From the NCBI RefSeq assembly GCF_026781265.1, contig NZ_JAKUVC010000005.1, forward strand, positions 93,074 through 157,073: a stretch of 64,000 bases of DNA, written 5' to 3'. The DNA comes from Streptococcus sanguinis (GTDB taxonomy: Bacteria > Bacillota > Bacilli > Lactobacillales > Streptococcaceae). Below the pieces are notes generated by a model that did no database searches, was not told the DNA's origin, and was given only the letters and a program-made list of their open reading frames with translations. Of this stretch, positions 50,361 through 60,729 are shown piece by piece. Both the position numbers and the translations under genes were made by a program. Positions within the stretch are counted from its first letter, which is position 1. Each line of letters opens with the position of its first letter.

Positions 50361-50391
50361 TTGACTCTGACCTTAGAGGAGGGTGTATACT
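50361..50391 (+). promoter_or_regulatory. MerR-type promoter of the DUF2268 gene
   Basis: TTGACT (50361-50366), 19-bp spacer, TATACT (50386-50391). The spacer section 50368-50384, TGACCTTAGAGGAGGGT, is the reverse complement of the regulator's own operator core at 7541-7557 at 15 of 17 positions. Suggests activation by the TipA-like MerR protein. The preceding 50245-50360 holds no gene. Confidence 0.75.
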
Positions 50392-50417
50392 GGTGAAAAT
50401 TAGAAAAGGAGATTACC

Positions 50418-51320
50418 ATGCAAATCAATATGATTCGTTCAGATAAAGTTTATCAGGAGTTGCTTGAACTGCCATTGGAAAAAAGAGAGGGTTGTTTTCG
50501 AGCTAAGATTTTAGCACCTTTTGCAACAAAATATCAAACACAACACATTCCTCTGAAAGCGAAGTATCCCGGAGGATTTGATGCTCTTTTCCTACTTGGC
50601 TTTATGAATCAGCTACCCGGCACTCTGTCAGAAAAGGATAGGCCGGCTATTGATGCTCTGAGCTCTGATCAACTCTGGCAAAATTGTCAAGATACCATCA
50701 AGAGGAGTATCGGTCTTTTTGAGCAAGCTGGCTATGATTTAGAGGTTGAGGATTACTATTTTACTATTTTGTTAGGCAATCCAGAAAAGCCCATGCTACA
50801 GCTCAATAAGGGTTACAGCGGAGATGGAGGAATTCCAGGCTACCTCATGCTTAGTCTGCTGCCAAATGACTATACTTTACCACGTGTGCAGGCTGCGTTG
50901 GCTCACGAGTGCAACCATAATGTCCGCTTCCAATTTATCAAATGGAACCAGCAGACGACACTAGCAGACTGGGTAGTTAGTGAAGGATTGGCAGAGTCCT
51001 TTGCTGCTGAACTCTATGGCAAGGAGCTCATTGGACCTTGGGTCACTTCAACTAGTTCCGAGCAGTTAGAAGAGATTAAGCCCATCATCTCCAGTCAGCT
51101 TCAGCTAACAGGGATGGCGGAAATGGCTCCTTATCTCTACGGTGATGAAATTGCAGAAATACAGGGGCAAATACCAGTCGGTATGCCTTATGCTGCAGGC
51201 TATGCTTATGGCTATCATCTGATACAAGCCTATCTGAAAAAGACTGGCAAGAGCATTATTGAGGCCACAGTAACACCGACAGAAGAAATTTTAGAGGCGA
51301 CTAAAGACTTTTGGAAATGA
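50418..51320 (+). CDS. DUF2268 putative zinc protease
   Basis: A 300-aa protein with the metal motif HECNH (in AALAHECNHNVRFQF, about residue 164) and a downstream EGLAESFAAEL that could give the third ligand, as in the YjaZ/DUF2268 family of zinc-dependent proteases. No signal peptide. RBS AAAAGGAG 7 nt before ATG. It has a MerR-type promoter, so its expression is probably induced by a ligand. Natural substrate unknown. Confidence 0.82.
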   Translation: MQINMIRSDKVYQELLELPLEKREGCFRAKILAPFATKYQTQHIPLKAKYPGGFDALFLLGFMNQLPGTLSEKDRPAIDALSSDQLWQNCQDTIKRSIGLFEQAGYDLEVEDYYFTILLGNPEKPMLQLNKGYSGDGGIPGYLMLSLLPNDYTLPRVQAALAHECNHNVRFQFIKWNQQTTLADWVVSEGLAESFAAELYGKELIGPWVTSTSSEQLEEIKPIISSQLQLTGMAEMAPYLYGDEIAEIQGQIPVGMPYAAGYAYGYHLIQAYLKKTGKSIIEATVTPTEEILEATKDFWK

Positions 51321-51329
51321 CACTTTTAC

Positions 51330-51357
51330 TTGAAAATCTGTCAAAACTTGATATAAT
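51330..51357 (+). promoter_or_regulatory. Promoter of the EXLDI gene
   Basis: TTGAAA (51330-51335), 16-bp spacer, TGA TATAAT (extended -10, TATAAT 51352-51357). So the gene has its own promoter apart from the MerR-type one upstream. Confidence 0.65.
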
Positions 51358-51382
51358 GTAGGTGATTTCTGGAGGTATCAGT

Positions 51383-51751
51383 ATGCATTATAAAAGAATT
51401 GAATTAAAAGTCACAAATCAAGGTATCCATGAGCGCAAGATTTTTCAAGGTGTTAAAATTTTCAGCCGCAGCAAGCTGTCCAAAGATCAGAAAAGCATTC
51501 TAACACAGAAGCTTTACCTGACACCCAAGCAAAACATTGTTTACTATCAACGGACAGATATCAACTATGACCAGGACTGGCATCATAATAAGGACTATTA
51601 TGAACTAACTTATGGCCAGTTGGACAGAGAAACTGTCTTTAAGGTTTGCCAAGATTTTGACGAACTAAGTCCTTTCCTGGAGAATGAGCTGTTAGAGAAG
51701 CTAAAAGAAAAGCAGGTAGCAGGCAAATTTTTTGAAAAATTAGATATATAA
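51383..51751 (+). CDS. EXLDI family protein
   Basis: A 122-aa protein starting MHYKRIELKVTNQGIHERKIFQGVKIF and ending FFEKLDI, the C-terminal E-x-L-D-I motif for which the family is named. Function unknown. ATG at 51383 has GGAGGT 6 nt upstream, preferred over the upstream in-frame ATG at 51362. No signal peptide. Confidence 0.75.
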   Translation: MHYKRIELKVTNQGIHERKIFQGVKIFSRSKLSKDQKSILTQKLYLTPKQNIVYYQRTDINYDQDWHHNKDYYELTYGQLDRETVFKVCQDFDELSPFLENELLEKLKEKQVAGKFFEKLDI

Positions 51752-51786
51752 AAATCCGGCTGCTTTGATAAGCAGTCGGATTTTTT
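51752..51786 (+). terminator. Terminator after the EXLDI gene
   Basis: AAATCCGgCTGCTT / AAGCAGtCGGATTTTTT hairpin. Confidence 0.88.
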
Positions 51787-51809
51787 GAGTTCTTGTTTTG
51801 ATTTTTTTA

Positions 51810-51960
51810 GACCACACCTTAGGTAATCATAGCATTGGCTACGTTTTTGAAGGCAGCGATATTAGCACCAGCCAGATAGTCTTTGCTAAGTCCGTAAGTT
51901 TCAGCGGTAGTTTTAGCTGTGTTGAGGATGTTGGTCATGATATTCTTGAGACAGCCAGAG
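51810..51960 (-). pseudogene. Duplicated 3' end fragment of gdhA
   Basis: The - strand reads [20 protein letters not shown], then [23 protein letters not shown], which is the gdhA C-terminus ([20 protein letters not shown]...) with changes, ended early by TAA where gdhA has CAA. Nothing of the rest of the gene is present. It stands 540 bp from the intact gdhA 3' end, with a GNAT gene between. Confidence 0.85.
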
Positions 51961-51971
51961 TATACAGACAT

Positions 51972-52457
51972 CTATTCATCTGGTAAGAGGGATTTTATCA
52001 TCCAAATATTCATAGCTGGGTGTCCGGCAGCGTTAGAAAGTGGTTGTTGCAGTGATGTAAAACCATAGTGTTGATAGACGGCCACGGCCGTAGCCAGTTC
52101 AGTAGTGGTTTCTAGATAAAGCTGTTCATAACCTGCTAGGCGGGCTTCTTGGAATATCTCCTTTATCAGCCGACTGGAATAACCTTTGCCACGACTGTTT
52201 TTAGTGACATACAGTTTCTGTAATTCAGCAATTTTATCAGACACAGGTGCAAAGCCACCGCAGCCAACGAGCTGTCCTTCATCTTCCAGAACAAAGTAAG
52301 CTGCTTTCTCTTGATGTTGATAGTAGTCGGCCAAATGATCTAGATGAGAATCAAAGTAGACAGTTCCTGGTTTGTCAAGCCCGAATTCTTCTAGGCTGGC
52401 TCGAATGAGCTGCGCTACAGCTGGATTGTCTCTCACTTCCATTGGCCGTAAGTTCAT
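51972..52457 (-). CDS. GNAT family N-acetyltransferase
   Basis: A 161-aa acetyltransferase: AELQKLYVTKNSRGKGYSSRLIKEIF is the beta4-alpha3 CoA-binding section (RGKGYS) and LYLETTTELATAVAVYQHYGF the C-terminal GNAT signature. Substrate unknown. It is bracketed by the gdhA 3' fragment and the intact gdhA 3' end, suggesting insertion. RBS weak (GGAGGGT lies about 10 nt upstream). Confidence 0.9.
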   Translation of the reverse strand: MNLRPMEVRDNPAVAQLIRASLEEFGLDKPGTVYFDSHLDHLADYYQHQEKAAYFVLEDEGQLVGCGGFAPVSDKIAELQKLYVTKNSRGKGYSSRLIKEIFQEARLAGYEQLYLETTTELATAVAVYQHYGFTSLQQPLSNAAGHPAMNIWMIKSLLPDE

Positions 52458-52488
52458 GATTTACCCTCCGATAGGATGTATCAACTAG

Positions 52489-53838
<1,350 letters not shown>

Positions 53839-53962
53839 TCATTCTCCTTTAAATAAAATAGTAAACCATCCTGTCGGAAGCTGCTTGCAGCTTGTGTGAC
53901 GAGGATGTGTTTAGATTCTTAAAACAGACATCTTTTAGATGTCATATTTTATTACATGGAAC

Positions 53963-53991
53963 ATTATAGCAGACTTTTTTTCTCTTGTAAA
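53963..53991 (-). promoter_or_regulatory. gdhA promoter; rest of 53836-54187 without gene
   Basis: On the - strand TTTACA (53986-53991), 17-bp spacer, TATAAT (53963-53968), about 130 bp before the ATG. On the + strand an extended -10 (TGA TATAAT, 54126-54134) serves pyrD. The rest of the 350-bp region holds no gene. Confidence 0.75.
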
Positions 53992-54187
53992 GAAAAAAGT
54001 TGAATTTTCTAAAAATTTCCACAATTTATTTTCTGAAACATTCCAGAAAATAGCTGAGCGAACTAGATGTTTTCCGAACGTTAGTCAGGAATTGCTGGTT
54101 TAAAAAACGAAAAAGCGAGTTTTGGTGATATAATAGAGGAAATGAGCTAAAGGCACTCGCCTTCAGAAGAAAAAGGAGCGTTTTACT

Positions 54188-55126
54188 ATGGTTTCGACAT
54201 CTACACAGATTGCTGGTTTTGCATTTGACAACTGCCTGATGAATGCAGCTGGGGTTGCCTGCATGACAAAAGAGGAACTGGCAGAAGTCAAAGATTCTGC
54301 TGCGGGAACATTTGTGACTAAGACAGCGACGCTGGAATTTCGTCAGGGAAACCCAGAACCGCGCTATCAGGATGTTCCGCTGGGGTCTATCAACTCCATG
54401 GGCCTGCCCAACAATGGCTTAGACTACTATCTGGACTACTTGCTGGAACTCCAGGAAAGCGAATCGAATCGTACCTTCTTCCTCTCTTTGGTCGGTATGT
54501 CGCCAGAAGAAACCCACACCATTCTTCAGAAAGTGCAGGCAAGTGACTTTAAAGGGATTACTGAGCTCAATCTCTCCTGCCCCAATGTCCCTGGCAAGCC
54601 TCAGATTGCCTATGACTTTGAAACGACGGATAAGCTTTTGGCAGAGGTTTTTGCTTATTTCACCAAGCCGTTGGGTATCAAGCTGCCTCCTTATTTTGAC
54701 ATCGTGCATTTTGATCAGGCCGCTGCGATTTTTAACAAATATCCGCTCAAGTTTGTCAATTGCGTAAACTCTATCGGAAACGGCCTTTATATAGAAGATG
54801 AGTCAGTGGTCATTCGTCCGAAAAACGGCTTTGGCGGTATCGGTGGTCAGTACATCAAGCCAACCGCTCTGGCCAATGTCCATGCTTTTTACCAACGCCT
54901 GAAACCGGAAATCCAAATCATCGGAACTGGTGGTGTCTTGACTGGGCGTGATGCCTTTGAGCATATCCTCTGTGGTGCCAGTATGGTGCAAGTAGGAACA
55001 ACCCTTCATAAAGAAGGAGTGGCAGCCTTCGAGCGTATCACCGCAGAACTCAAGACTATTATGGAAGAAAAAGGCTATGAAAGCTTAGAAGATTTTCGAG
55101 GAAAATTGCAGTATATTGAGGAGTAA
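54188..55126 (+). CDS. pyrD: Dihydroorotate dehydrogenase A (class 1A, fumarate)
   Basis: A 312-aa FMN enzyme of the soluble, fumarate-using class: [66 protein letters not shown] (catalytic Cys) and [28 protein letters not shown]. It oxidises dihydroorotate in pyrimidine synthesis. Stands alone here, not in a pyr operon. RBS AAGGAGC 9 nt before ATG. Confidence 0.95.
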   Translation: MVSTSTQIAGFAFDNCLMNAAGVACMTKEELAEVKDSAAGTFVTKTATLEFRQGNPEPRYQDVPLGSINSMGLPNNGLDYYLDYLLELQESESNRTFFLSLVGMSPEETHTILQKVQASDFKGITELNLSCPNVPGKPQIAYDFETTDKLLAEVFAYFTKPLGIKLPPYFDIVHFDQAAAIFNKYPLKFVNCVNSIGNGLYIEDESVVIRPKNGFGGIGGQYIKPTALANVHAFYQRLKPEIQIIGTGGVLTGRDAFEHILCGASMVQVGTTLHKEGVAAFERITAELKTIMEEKGYESLEDFRGKLQYIEE

Positions 55127-55289
55127 TCTTCTATACAAGAGTTATTGTGATTTGAAATGAAGAACATGGCTAGGTTGAGAAGTATTGAAACCCAGCTTTT
55201 TCATATCAATTTGAAGAAAGTTCAAATCAAATTGCTATAATTTCGACTCCTTTTATGAGAAAATAGACGCAAAGAAATGAGGTGCTTTT

Positions 55290-56225
55290 ATGGCAGAAAT
55301 TTATTTAGCAGGCGGATGCTTCTGGGGATTGGAAGAGTACTTTTCTCGCATTGAGGGTGTGGAGCAAACGACAGTGGGATACGCCAATGGACAGGTGGAA
55401 TCAACCAACTACCAGCTGATTCACCAGACGGACCATGCAGAGACGGTTCATCTAGTTTATGATGAAAATCAGATTAGCCTGCGGGAAATCCTGCTTTATT
55501 ATTTCCGAGTCATTGATCCTCTGTCGGTCAATAAGCAGGGAAATGATGTAGGACGTCAGTACCGGACAGGCGTTTACTATACCAATCAAGCCGATAAGAA
55601 CGTCATTGAGAAGGTCTTTGCTAATCAGGAAAAGCAGCTGGGCCGAAAGATTGCTGTTGAGCTAGAGCCTTTGCGCCACTATGTCCTAGCTGAGGACTAT
55701 CATCAGGATTATCTCAAGAAAAATCCTGGTGGCTACTGTCATATCAATGTCAATGATGCCTATCAGCCCTTGGTCGATCCTGGCCAATACGAGAAGCCTA
55801 CAGATGCGGAACTAAAAGAGCAGCTGACGGAAGAGCAGTACCAGGTGACCCAGAACAGTGCGACAGAGCGTCCTTTCCATAATGTCTACAATGCCACTTT
55901 TGAAGAAGGAATTTATGTTGATGTGACGACTGGTGAGCCCCTCTTTTTTGCTGGAGACAAGTTTGAGTCTGGCTGCGGCTGGCCTAGCTTTAGCCGGCCG
56001 ATTGCCAAAGATGTTCTAAAATACTATGAAGACAAGAGTCATGGCATGGAGCGGATTGAAGTGCGCAGCCGTTCTGGTAATGCCCATCTGGGGCATGTCT
56101 TCACAGACGGTCCAGAAGCAGCAGGTGGCTTGCGCTATTGTATCAACTCAGCAGCTCTGCGATTTATCCCAAAAGAGAAAATGGAAGCAGAAGGATACGG
56201 CTATCTGCTGACTTTCATTCAGTAA
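55290..56225 (+). CDS. msrAB: Bifunctional peptide methionine sulfoxide reductase MsrAB
   Basis: A 311-aa fusion. MsrA half (~1-155) with catalytic Cys10 in [11 protein letters not shown] and [12 protein letters not shown]; MsrB half (~165-311) with [29 protein letters not shown] and catalytic Cys in RYCINSAAL. Both halves reduce Met-sulfoxide (S and R forms). No signal peptide or anchor, so a cytoplasmic form. Next to the methionine transporter genes. Confidence 0.95.
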   Translation: MAEIYLAGGCFWGLEEYFSRIEGVEQTTVGYANGQVESTNYQLIHQTDHAETVHLVYDENQISLREILLYYFRVIDPLSVNKQGNDVGRQYRTGVYYTNQADKNVIEKVFANQEKQLGRKIAVELEPLRHYVLAEDYHQDYLKKNPGGYCHINVNDAYQPLVDPGQYEKPTDAELKEQLTEEQYQVTQNSATERPFHNVYNATFEEGIYVDVTTGEPLFFAGDKFESGCGWPSFSRPIAKDVLKYYEDKSHGMERIEVRSRSGNAHLGHVFTDGPEAAGGLRYCINSAALRFIPKEKMEAEGYGYLLTFIQ

Positions 56226-56271
56226 AAGGGCATAAAATCGACTCAAATGCTTCAATCAGTCATATAATTTT

Positions 56272-56288
56272 TTTATCACGGCGATAAA
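56272..56288. promoter_or_regulatory. Palindrome upstream of metQ
   Basis: TTTATC-ACGGC-GATAAA, a 6-bp dyad with 5-bp spacer about 100 bp before metQ. May bind a LysR-type methionine regulator such as MtaR, but the match is not decisive. No SAM riboswitch or T-box is seen. Confidence 0.35.
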
Positions 56289-56383
56289 TTATTTATATAA
56301 GCCAAGTCTTCTTTAACATGGTAAAATGAGAAGTAATCTTATAAAATAGAAGATTTAGAATTTTATCCATTAAAGGAGAATAA

Positions 56384-57223
56384 ATGATGAATTTGAAAAA
56401 AATCTTTTCGGTAGGCTTAGTCGGCCTTGCAGCCTTGGGATTGGCAGCTTGTGGCGGAGGTGCAAAAAATAAAGATGCTGCTAGTGATGACAAAAAAATA
56501 TTGGTAGTTGCTTCGCCAGCACCTCATGCTGAGATTTTGGAAGCGGCTAAACCGATTTTGAAAAAAGAGGGCTATGATTTAGAAGTTAAAATTGTCAATG
56601 ATTATGTGACACCTAATAAACTAGTCTTTGATGGTGACGCAGATGCAAACTTCTTCCAGCATACTCCCTACTTGGATAAATTTAACAAAGAGAATAATGA
56701 AAATTTGGTAAGTGTGGGGAATGTTCATATTGAGCCAATGGCGCTATATTCTAAGAAATACAAATCTATCAAAGATTTACCAAATGATGCTGTAGTATAT
56801 GCTTCAACCAATCCTGCTGAGGTAGGTCGCTTTATTGATCTTTTTGTCAAAAATGGTTTGATGAAGATTAAGGATGGGGTTGATCCAGTCGATGCTCAGT
56901 TGAAAGATATTGTTGAAAATCCAAAGAATATCCAGATTAAAACAGAGATTGCTCCAGAATTGTTGGTACAAACCTATAACAATGATGAAGGAGATGCAGT
57001 TATTATTAATTCAAACTTTGCTATTGATGCGAAGCTTTCTCCAGTCAAGGACTCTATTGCTCTTGAGGATAGTGAATCACCATATGCAAATTTGATTGCT
57101 GTTAGACCAGCTGACAAAGATTCCGAAAAAATCAAAGCGTTGATTAAGGTATTGCAAGGTGATGAGATTCAAAAATTCATCAAGGATAAATACAAGGACG
57201 GATCAGTTATTCCAGCAAAATAA
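56384..57223 (+). CDS. metQ: Methionine ABC transporter substrate-binding lipoprotein
   Basis: A 279-aa lipoprotein: signal MMNLKKIFSVGLVGLAALGLAACGGG with lipobox LAAC (Cys23), then a NlpA/MetQ-type periplasmic-binding fold (ILVVASPAPHAEILEAAKPIL; ADANFFQHTPYLDKF; VYASTNPAEVGRF). It delivers D/L-methionine to MetNI. First gene of metQ-metN-metI; an internal terminator-like hairpin follows. Confidence 0.92.
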   Translation: MMNLKKIFSVGLVGLAALGLAACGGGAKNKDAASDDKKILVVASPAPHAEILEAAKPILKKEGYDLEVKIVNDYVTPNKLVFDGDADANFFQHTPYLDKFNKENNENLVSVGNVHIEPMALYSKKYKSIKDLPNDAVVYASTNPAEVGRFIDLFVKNGLMKIKDGVDPVDAQLKDIVENPKNIQIKTEIAPELLVQTYNNDEGDAVIINSNFAIDAKLSPVKDSIALEDSESPYANLIAVRPADKDSEKIKALIKVLQGDEIQKFIKDKYKDGSVIPAK

Positions 57224-57236
57224 TGAGATATAAAAG

Positions 57237-57300
57237 ACGAACGCTTGGAGGCGACTCTGACTTACATCAAGCACAGATTTCCTCCTAAGTTCGTTTTTTT
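57237..57300 (+). terminator. Terminator-like hairpin between metQ and metN
   Basis: ACGAACgCTTGGAGG / CCTCCTAAGTTCGT with a ~28-nt loop, then TTTTTT. It may lower metNI relative to metQ, the usual stoichiometry of such transporters. Confidence 0.65.
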
Positions 57301-57377
57301 CATAGAATAAGCTATTTTATCCACTCTATGTAAGAAAATGAATGATTGCGCATCATGAAAAAATGAAAGGACTAATA

Positions 57378-58406
57378 ATGATTCGTATTGAGAATGTATC
57401 TAAGTATTACCAAACTAAGCAAGGTTTGGTAAAGGCTGTTGATGATGTTTCACTAGATATCCAAACAGGTGAGATTTATGGGATTATAGGCTTTTCTGGC
57501 GCAGGAAAGAGCACTTTAGTTCGCTTGCTGAATGGTCTTGAAACGGTTAGCAAAGGTACTGTAACCATTAACGATAAAAATATTAGCAGTCTGAAACGGA
57601 AAGACTTGTTAGAAGCACGTAAAAAGATTGCGATGATTTTCCAGCATTTCAATTTGCTCTGGTCTCGAACAGTGGAGCAAAACATTGCCTTCCCGCTGGA
57701 AGTTGCAGGAGTTCCTAAGGATGAGCGTCTAAAACGTGTCAATGAGTTGATCGAGTTAGTAGGTTTAAAAGGGCGAGAAAAATCATATCCAGCTCAATTA
57801 TCTGGTGGTCAGAAACAGCGTGTAGGGATCGCTCGTGCACTAGCTAATAACCCAGAAGTTCTTCTTTGTGATGAGGCAACGAGTGCATTAGATCCTAAAA
57901 CAACCGATGATATACTGAGACTTCTAGTGGATATCAATAAGAAACTTGGACTGACTATTATTATGATTACCCATGAGATGCATGTGGTCAGTCAGATTTG
58001 TCATAAGGTTGCCGTTATGGAGAATGGCCGTGTAGTCGAAGAAGGGCAAGTCATTGATGTCTTTAAGAATCCTCAGCAGGAAATCACCAAACAGTTTGTC
58101 GGAGAAGAATTTGCGGAAGATGACCTGACACATGTCTATCATCATCTAGAAAAATCGCTAAAATCTGGAACTCTGGTTCGTATCCAATATCTGGGAGATA
58201 AGACAGCAGAAGGCATGCTTTCGAACGTTATTCGGGATTTGGATGCTACGATTACCATTCTGCAAGCCAAAGTCAATGTAACCCAAAAAGGCCCGTTGGG
58301 CTCCATGGTTATTGTAGTCGAAGAAAATGAAGAAAAGACACACGAAGTTCTGGATCGTTTCCGTCAGGCTGGTGTCAGTGTGGAGGTGTTAGATAATGTT
58401 CGCTAG
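57378..58406 (+). CDS. metN: Methionine ABC transporter ATP-binding protein
   Basis: A 342-aa ATPase: Walker A GFSGAGKSTLVRL, Q-loop FQHFNLLWSRTV, signature LSGGQKQRVGIARAL, Walker B VLLCDEATSALDP, then the C-terminal NIL domain (about residues 265-342) that senses methionine. The ATG at 57378 has GAAAGGAC 7 nt upstream and matches family length; an in-frame upstream ATG is not preferred. Overlaps metI by 11 nt. Confidence 0.94.
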   Translation: MIRIENVSKYYQTKQGLVKAVDDVSLDIQTGEIYGIIGFSGAGKSTLVRLLNGLETVSKGTVTINDKNISSLKRKDLLEARKKIAMIFQHFNLLWSRTVEQNIAFPLEVAGVPKDERLKRVNELIELVGLKGREKSYPAQLSGGQKQRVGIARALANNPEVLLCDEATSALDPKTTDDILRLLVDINKKLGLTIIMITHEMHVVSQICHKVAVMENGRVVEEGQVIDVFKNPQQEITKQFVGEEFAEDDLTHVYHHLEKSLKSGTLVRIQYLGDKTAEGMLSNVIRDLDATITILQAKVNVTQKGPLGSMVIVVEENEEKTHEVLDRFRQAGVSVEVLDNVR

Positions 58407-59106
58407 TGTAGAACAAAGAGGGTTCTTGGCTCTCCTGAACGAAATGTTGAGTTTTAAAAATGTTGTTTGGGAAAATTTAATTGTTGCTATTCAAGAGACC
58501 TTGTATATGACTCTGGTATCAACATTTTATGTCTTTGTTATAGGATTGATTTTGGGATTATTTCTCTATCTTACAGGTCCTAAAAAAGTTCTAGCCAACA
58601 GGTTTGTTAATTTTTTACTGGCAGGGATCATTAACGTATTTCGTTCCATTCCTTTTATCATCCTTTTGGTCTTATTGATTCCTTTTACTCGTTCAATCAT
58701 GGGAACAATTATTGGTCCGGAAGGTGCCATTCCAACTCTGGTTATCAGCGCGGCTCCATTTTATGCTCGATTAGTTTCTATTGCTCTAAATGAAATACCG
58801 TCTGGTGTCATTGAGGCTGCAGAATCTATGGGAGCTAATACTTTTCAGGTCATTTGGAAAGTCCTAATTCCAGAATCTTTACCTGCACTTGTTTCTGGTA
58901 TTACTGTAACTGCTATTGCTCTAGTAGGGTCAACTGCTATTGCTGGGGTAATTGGTGCAGGTGGTCTTGGTAACCTTGCTTATCAAGTTGGCTTTACTCG
59001 AAATATGCAAGATGTTATTTTTGTATCAACAGTTTGTATTTTGATATTGGTATTTATTATTCAAATTCTTGGTGACTTCGTTACTAAGAAAGTTGATAAA
59101 CGTTAA
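58396..59106 (+). CDS. metI: Methionine ABC transporter permease
   Basis: A 236-aa permease with five membrane segments and the EAA loop (EIPSGVIEAAESMGANTFQVIWKVLIPESLPALVSG) that docks on MetN. Overlaps metN, so translationally coupled. Followed by a terminator. Confidence 0.94.
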   Translation: MFASVEQRGFLALLNEMLSFKNVVWENLIVAIQETLYMTLVSTFYVFVIGLILGLFLYLTGPKKVLANRFVNFLLAGIINVFRSIPFIILLVLLIPFTRSIMGTIIGPEGAIPTLVISAAPFYARLVSIALNEIPSGVIEAAESMGANTFQVIWKVLIPESLPALVSGITVTAIALVGSTAIAGVIGAGGLGNLAYQVGFTRNMQDVIFVSTVCILILVFIIQILGDFVTKKVDKR

Positions 59107-59117
59107 GTTGGTATTGG

Positions 59118-59143
59118 AGAGCTCCATGCGGGGCTCTTTTTTA
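59118..59143 (+). terminator. Terminator after metI
   Basis: AGAGCTCC / GGGGCTCT hairpin with a 4-nt loop and TTTTTT. Confidence 0.87.
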
Positions 59144-59242
59144 TGCCATGATTTTATAAAAAGACTTGCACAATTAGATTAGGCTTGTTATAATAGCTAA
59201 AATCTTTTGAAACCAAGTGTTGGGAAAGTGAGGGTATGGCGG

Positions 59243-60514
59243 ATGAAAGCTTATACAAATGTCAATCTGGTGACCTGTGATAGCGCATTTCATGTTTACC
59301 GGGACGGGCTGCTAGTGGTTGAGGACGACCGCATTGCCTACTGTGGTCCCTATGATGAAAACTGGCTAGGGAAGTGCAGTGAAAGAGTAGATTATGAAGG
59401 TGCTTGGATTATGCCAGGGCTGGTCAACTGTCATACTCACTCGGCCATGACCTTGCTGCGCGGGATTCGTGATGACAGCAATCTGCATGAATGGCTGGAG
59501 GATTATATTTGGCCAGCAGAAAGTCAATTCACAGCGGATTTAACGACCCAGGCTGTCCAGCTGGCTCTGGCTGAAATGCTGCTGTCAGGAACAACGACTT
59601 TTAACGACATGTATAATCCTCAGGGAGTGGATATTGACCGGATTTATCAGGCTGTGCGGCAGTCTGGTATGCGCTGCTATTTCTCACCAACCCTCTTTAG
59701 CTCAGCCGCGGAAACGGCAGAAGAGACTCTGGCTCGTACTCGGGCCATTATTGAGAAAATTCGCTCCTATGACGATGAAGATTTTCAGGTCATGGTGGCG
59801 TCTCATTCGCCTTATGCCTGTGACGAAGAACTGCTCAAGGGGAGTCTTGAGCTAGCGCGTGAGCTGGATTTGAAGCTTCATATCCATGTGGCTGAGACAC
59901 AGGATGAAAATAAAATCATCCTTGAGCGTTATGGTAAACGGCCTCTGGCTTTCTTAAAAGGCCTGGGCTACTTGGAGCAGCCAGCCATTTTTGCTCACGG
60001 GGTTGAGCTGAATCCTTCAGAGATTGCGGACTTAGCGGCTTCACCAGTCAGCATCGCCCACAATCCTATCAGCAATCTCAAGCTGGCTTCTGGTGTAGCT
60101 CCGGTGACCGACTTACTAGCCGCTGGGGTGACCGTTGGCCTAGCGACGGACTCTGTCGCTTCCAATAATAATCTGGATATGTTTGAAGAAGGTCGGACAG
60201 CTGCCCTCCTTCAGAAGATGCGGGCAGGAGATGCGACTCAGTTTACAATTGAGCAGGCTTTAAAAGCTTTGACTATTGAGGGAGCCAAGGCGCTGGGCTT
60301 AGAGAAGAAAATTGGCAGTCTGGAAGCAGGCAAGCAAGCCGATTTCATTGTTATTCAACCTAAGGGGCGACTTCATCTCTATCCTTTGGAAAATATGCTG
60401 TCACACCTAGTGTACGCAGTCAAAGGCAGCGATGTTCAGGATGTCTACATTGCAGGACAGCAGGTCGTTCGAGACGGCCAAGTGCTGACCGTTGATGTAG
60501 GGAGTTTTGTGTAA
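59243..60514 (+). CDS. TRZ/ATZ-family amidohydrolase (MTA/SAH deaminase-like)
   Basis: A 423-aa metal hydrolase: VNCHTHSAMTLLRG (HxH), HIHVAETQDEN, AHGVELNPSEI and GLATDSVASNNNLDMF supply the metal ligands of the amidohydrolase superfamily; the pattern is nearest to 5'-methylthioadenosine/S-adenosylhomocysteine deaminases. Sitting after metQNI, it fits methionine salvage, but related enzymes deaminate other purines. Start at 59243 after GTGAGGG. Confidence 0.85.
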   Translation: MKAYTNVNLVTCDSAFHVYRDGLLVVEDDRIAYCGPYDENWLGKCSERVDYEGAWIMPGLVNCHTHSAMTLLRGIRDDSNLHEWLEDYIWPAESQFTADLTTQAVQLALAEMLLSGTTTFNDMYNPQGVDIDRIYQAVRQSGMRCYFSPTLFSSAAETAEETLARTRAIIEKIRSYDDEDFQVMVASHSPYACDEELLKGSLELARELDLKLHIHVAETQDENKIILERYGKRPLAFLKGLGYLEQPAIFAHGVELNPSEIADLAASPVSIAHNPISNLKLASGVAPVTDLLAAGVTVGLATDSVASNNNLDMFEEGRTAALLQKMRAGDATQFTIEQALKALTIEGAKALGLEKKIGSLEAGKQADFIVIQPKGRLHLYPLENMLSHLVYAVKGSDVQDVYIAGQQVVRDGQVLTVDVGSFV

Positions 60515-60522
60515 GAATGAAA

Positions 60523-60642
60523 GCCGAGTTTCATCTCGGCAATCAGCTCTTAGAATTGAAAAAATAGAAAATGGAGCAGGAGAGTGGGAGAGATTGCGAC
60601 AATTTCTAGATTGTAGCATGCCTCTCCCAGTTCCTGCTTTTT
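60523..60642. terminator. Two hairpins after the amidohydrolase gene
   Basis: A first GCCGAG/CTCGGC stem (60523-60540), then a larger stem AGCAGGA..TGGGAGAG / CTCTCCCA..TCCTGCT (60575-60638) followed by TTTTGCTTTT. The second looks like a dispersed streptococcal repeat of the kind seen at 33861. Confidence 0.65.
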
Positions 60643-60729
60643 GCTTTTCTTTCTTTTTGGTGATAAAAATAGTACAATATAGTAAATGTTGATGCACTAT
60701 TATCAAGCAAGAAAAAGCGGAGAGATGTG

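Noticed and set aside
56226..56383. SAM riboswitch or T-box before metQ
   Set aside because: No conserved SAM-box or T-box core was found; only a short TTTATC-N5-GATAAA dyad.
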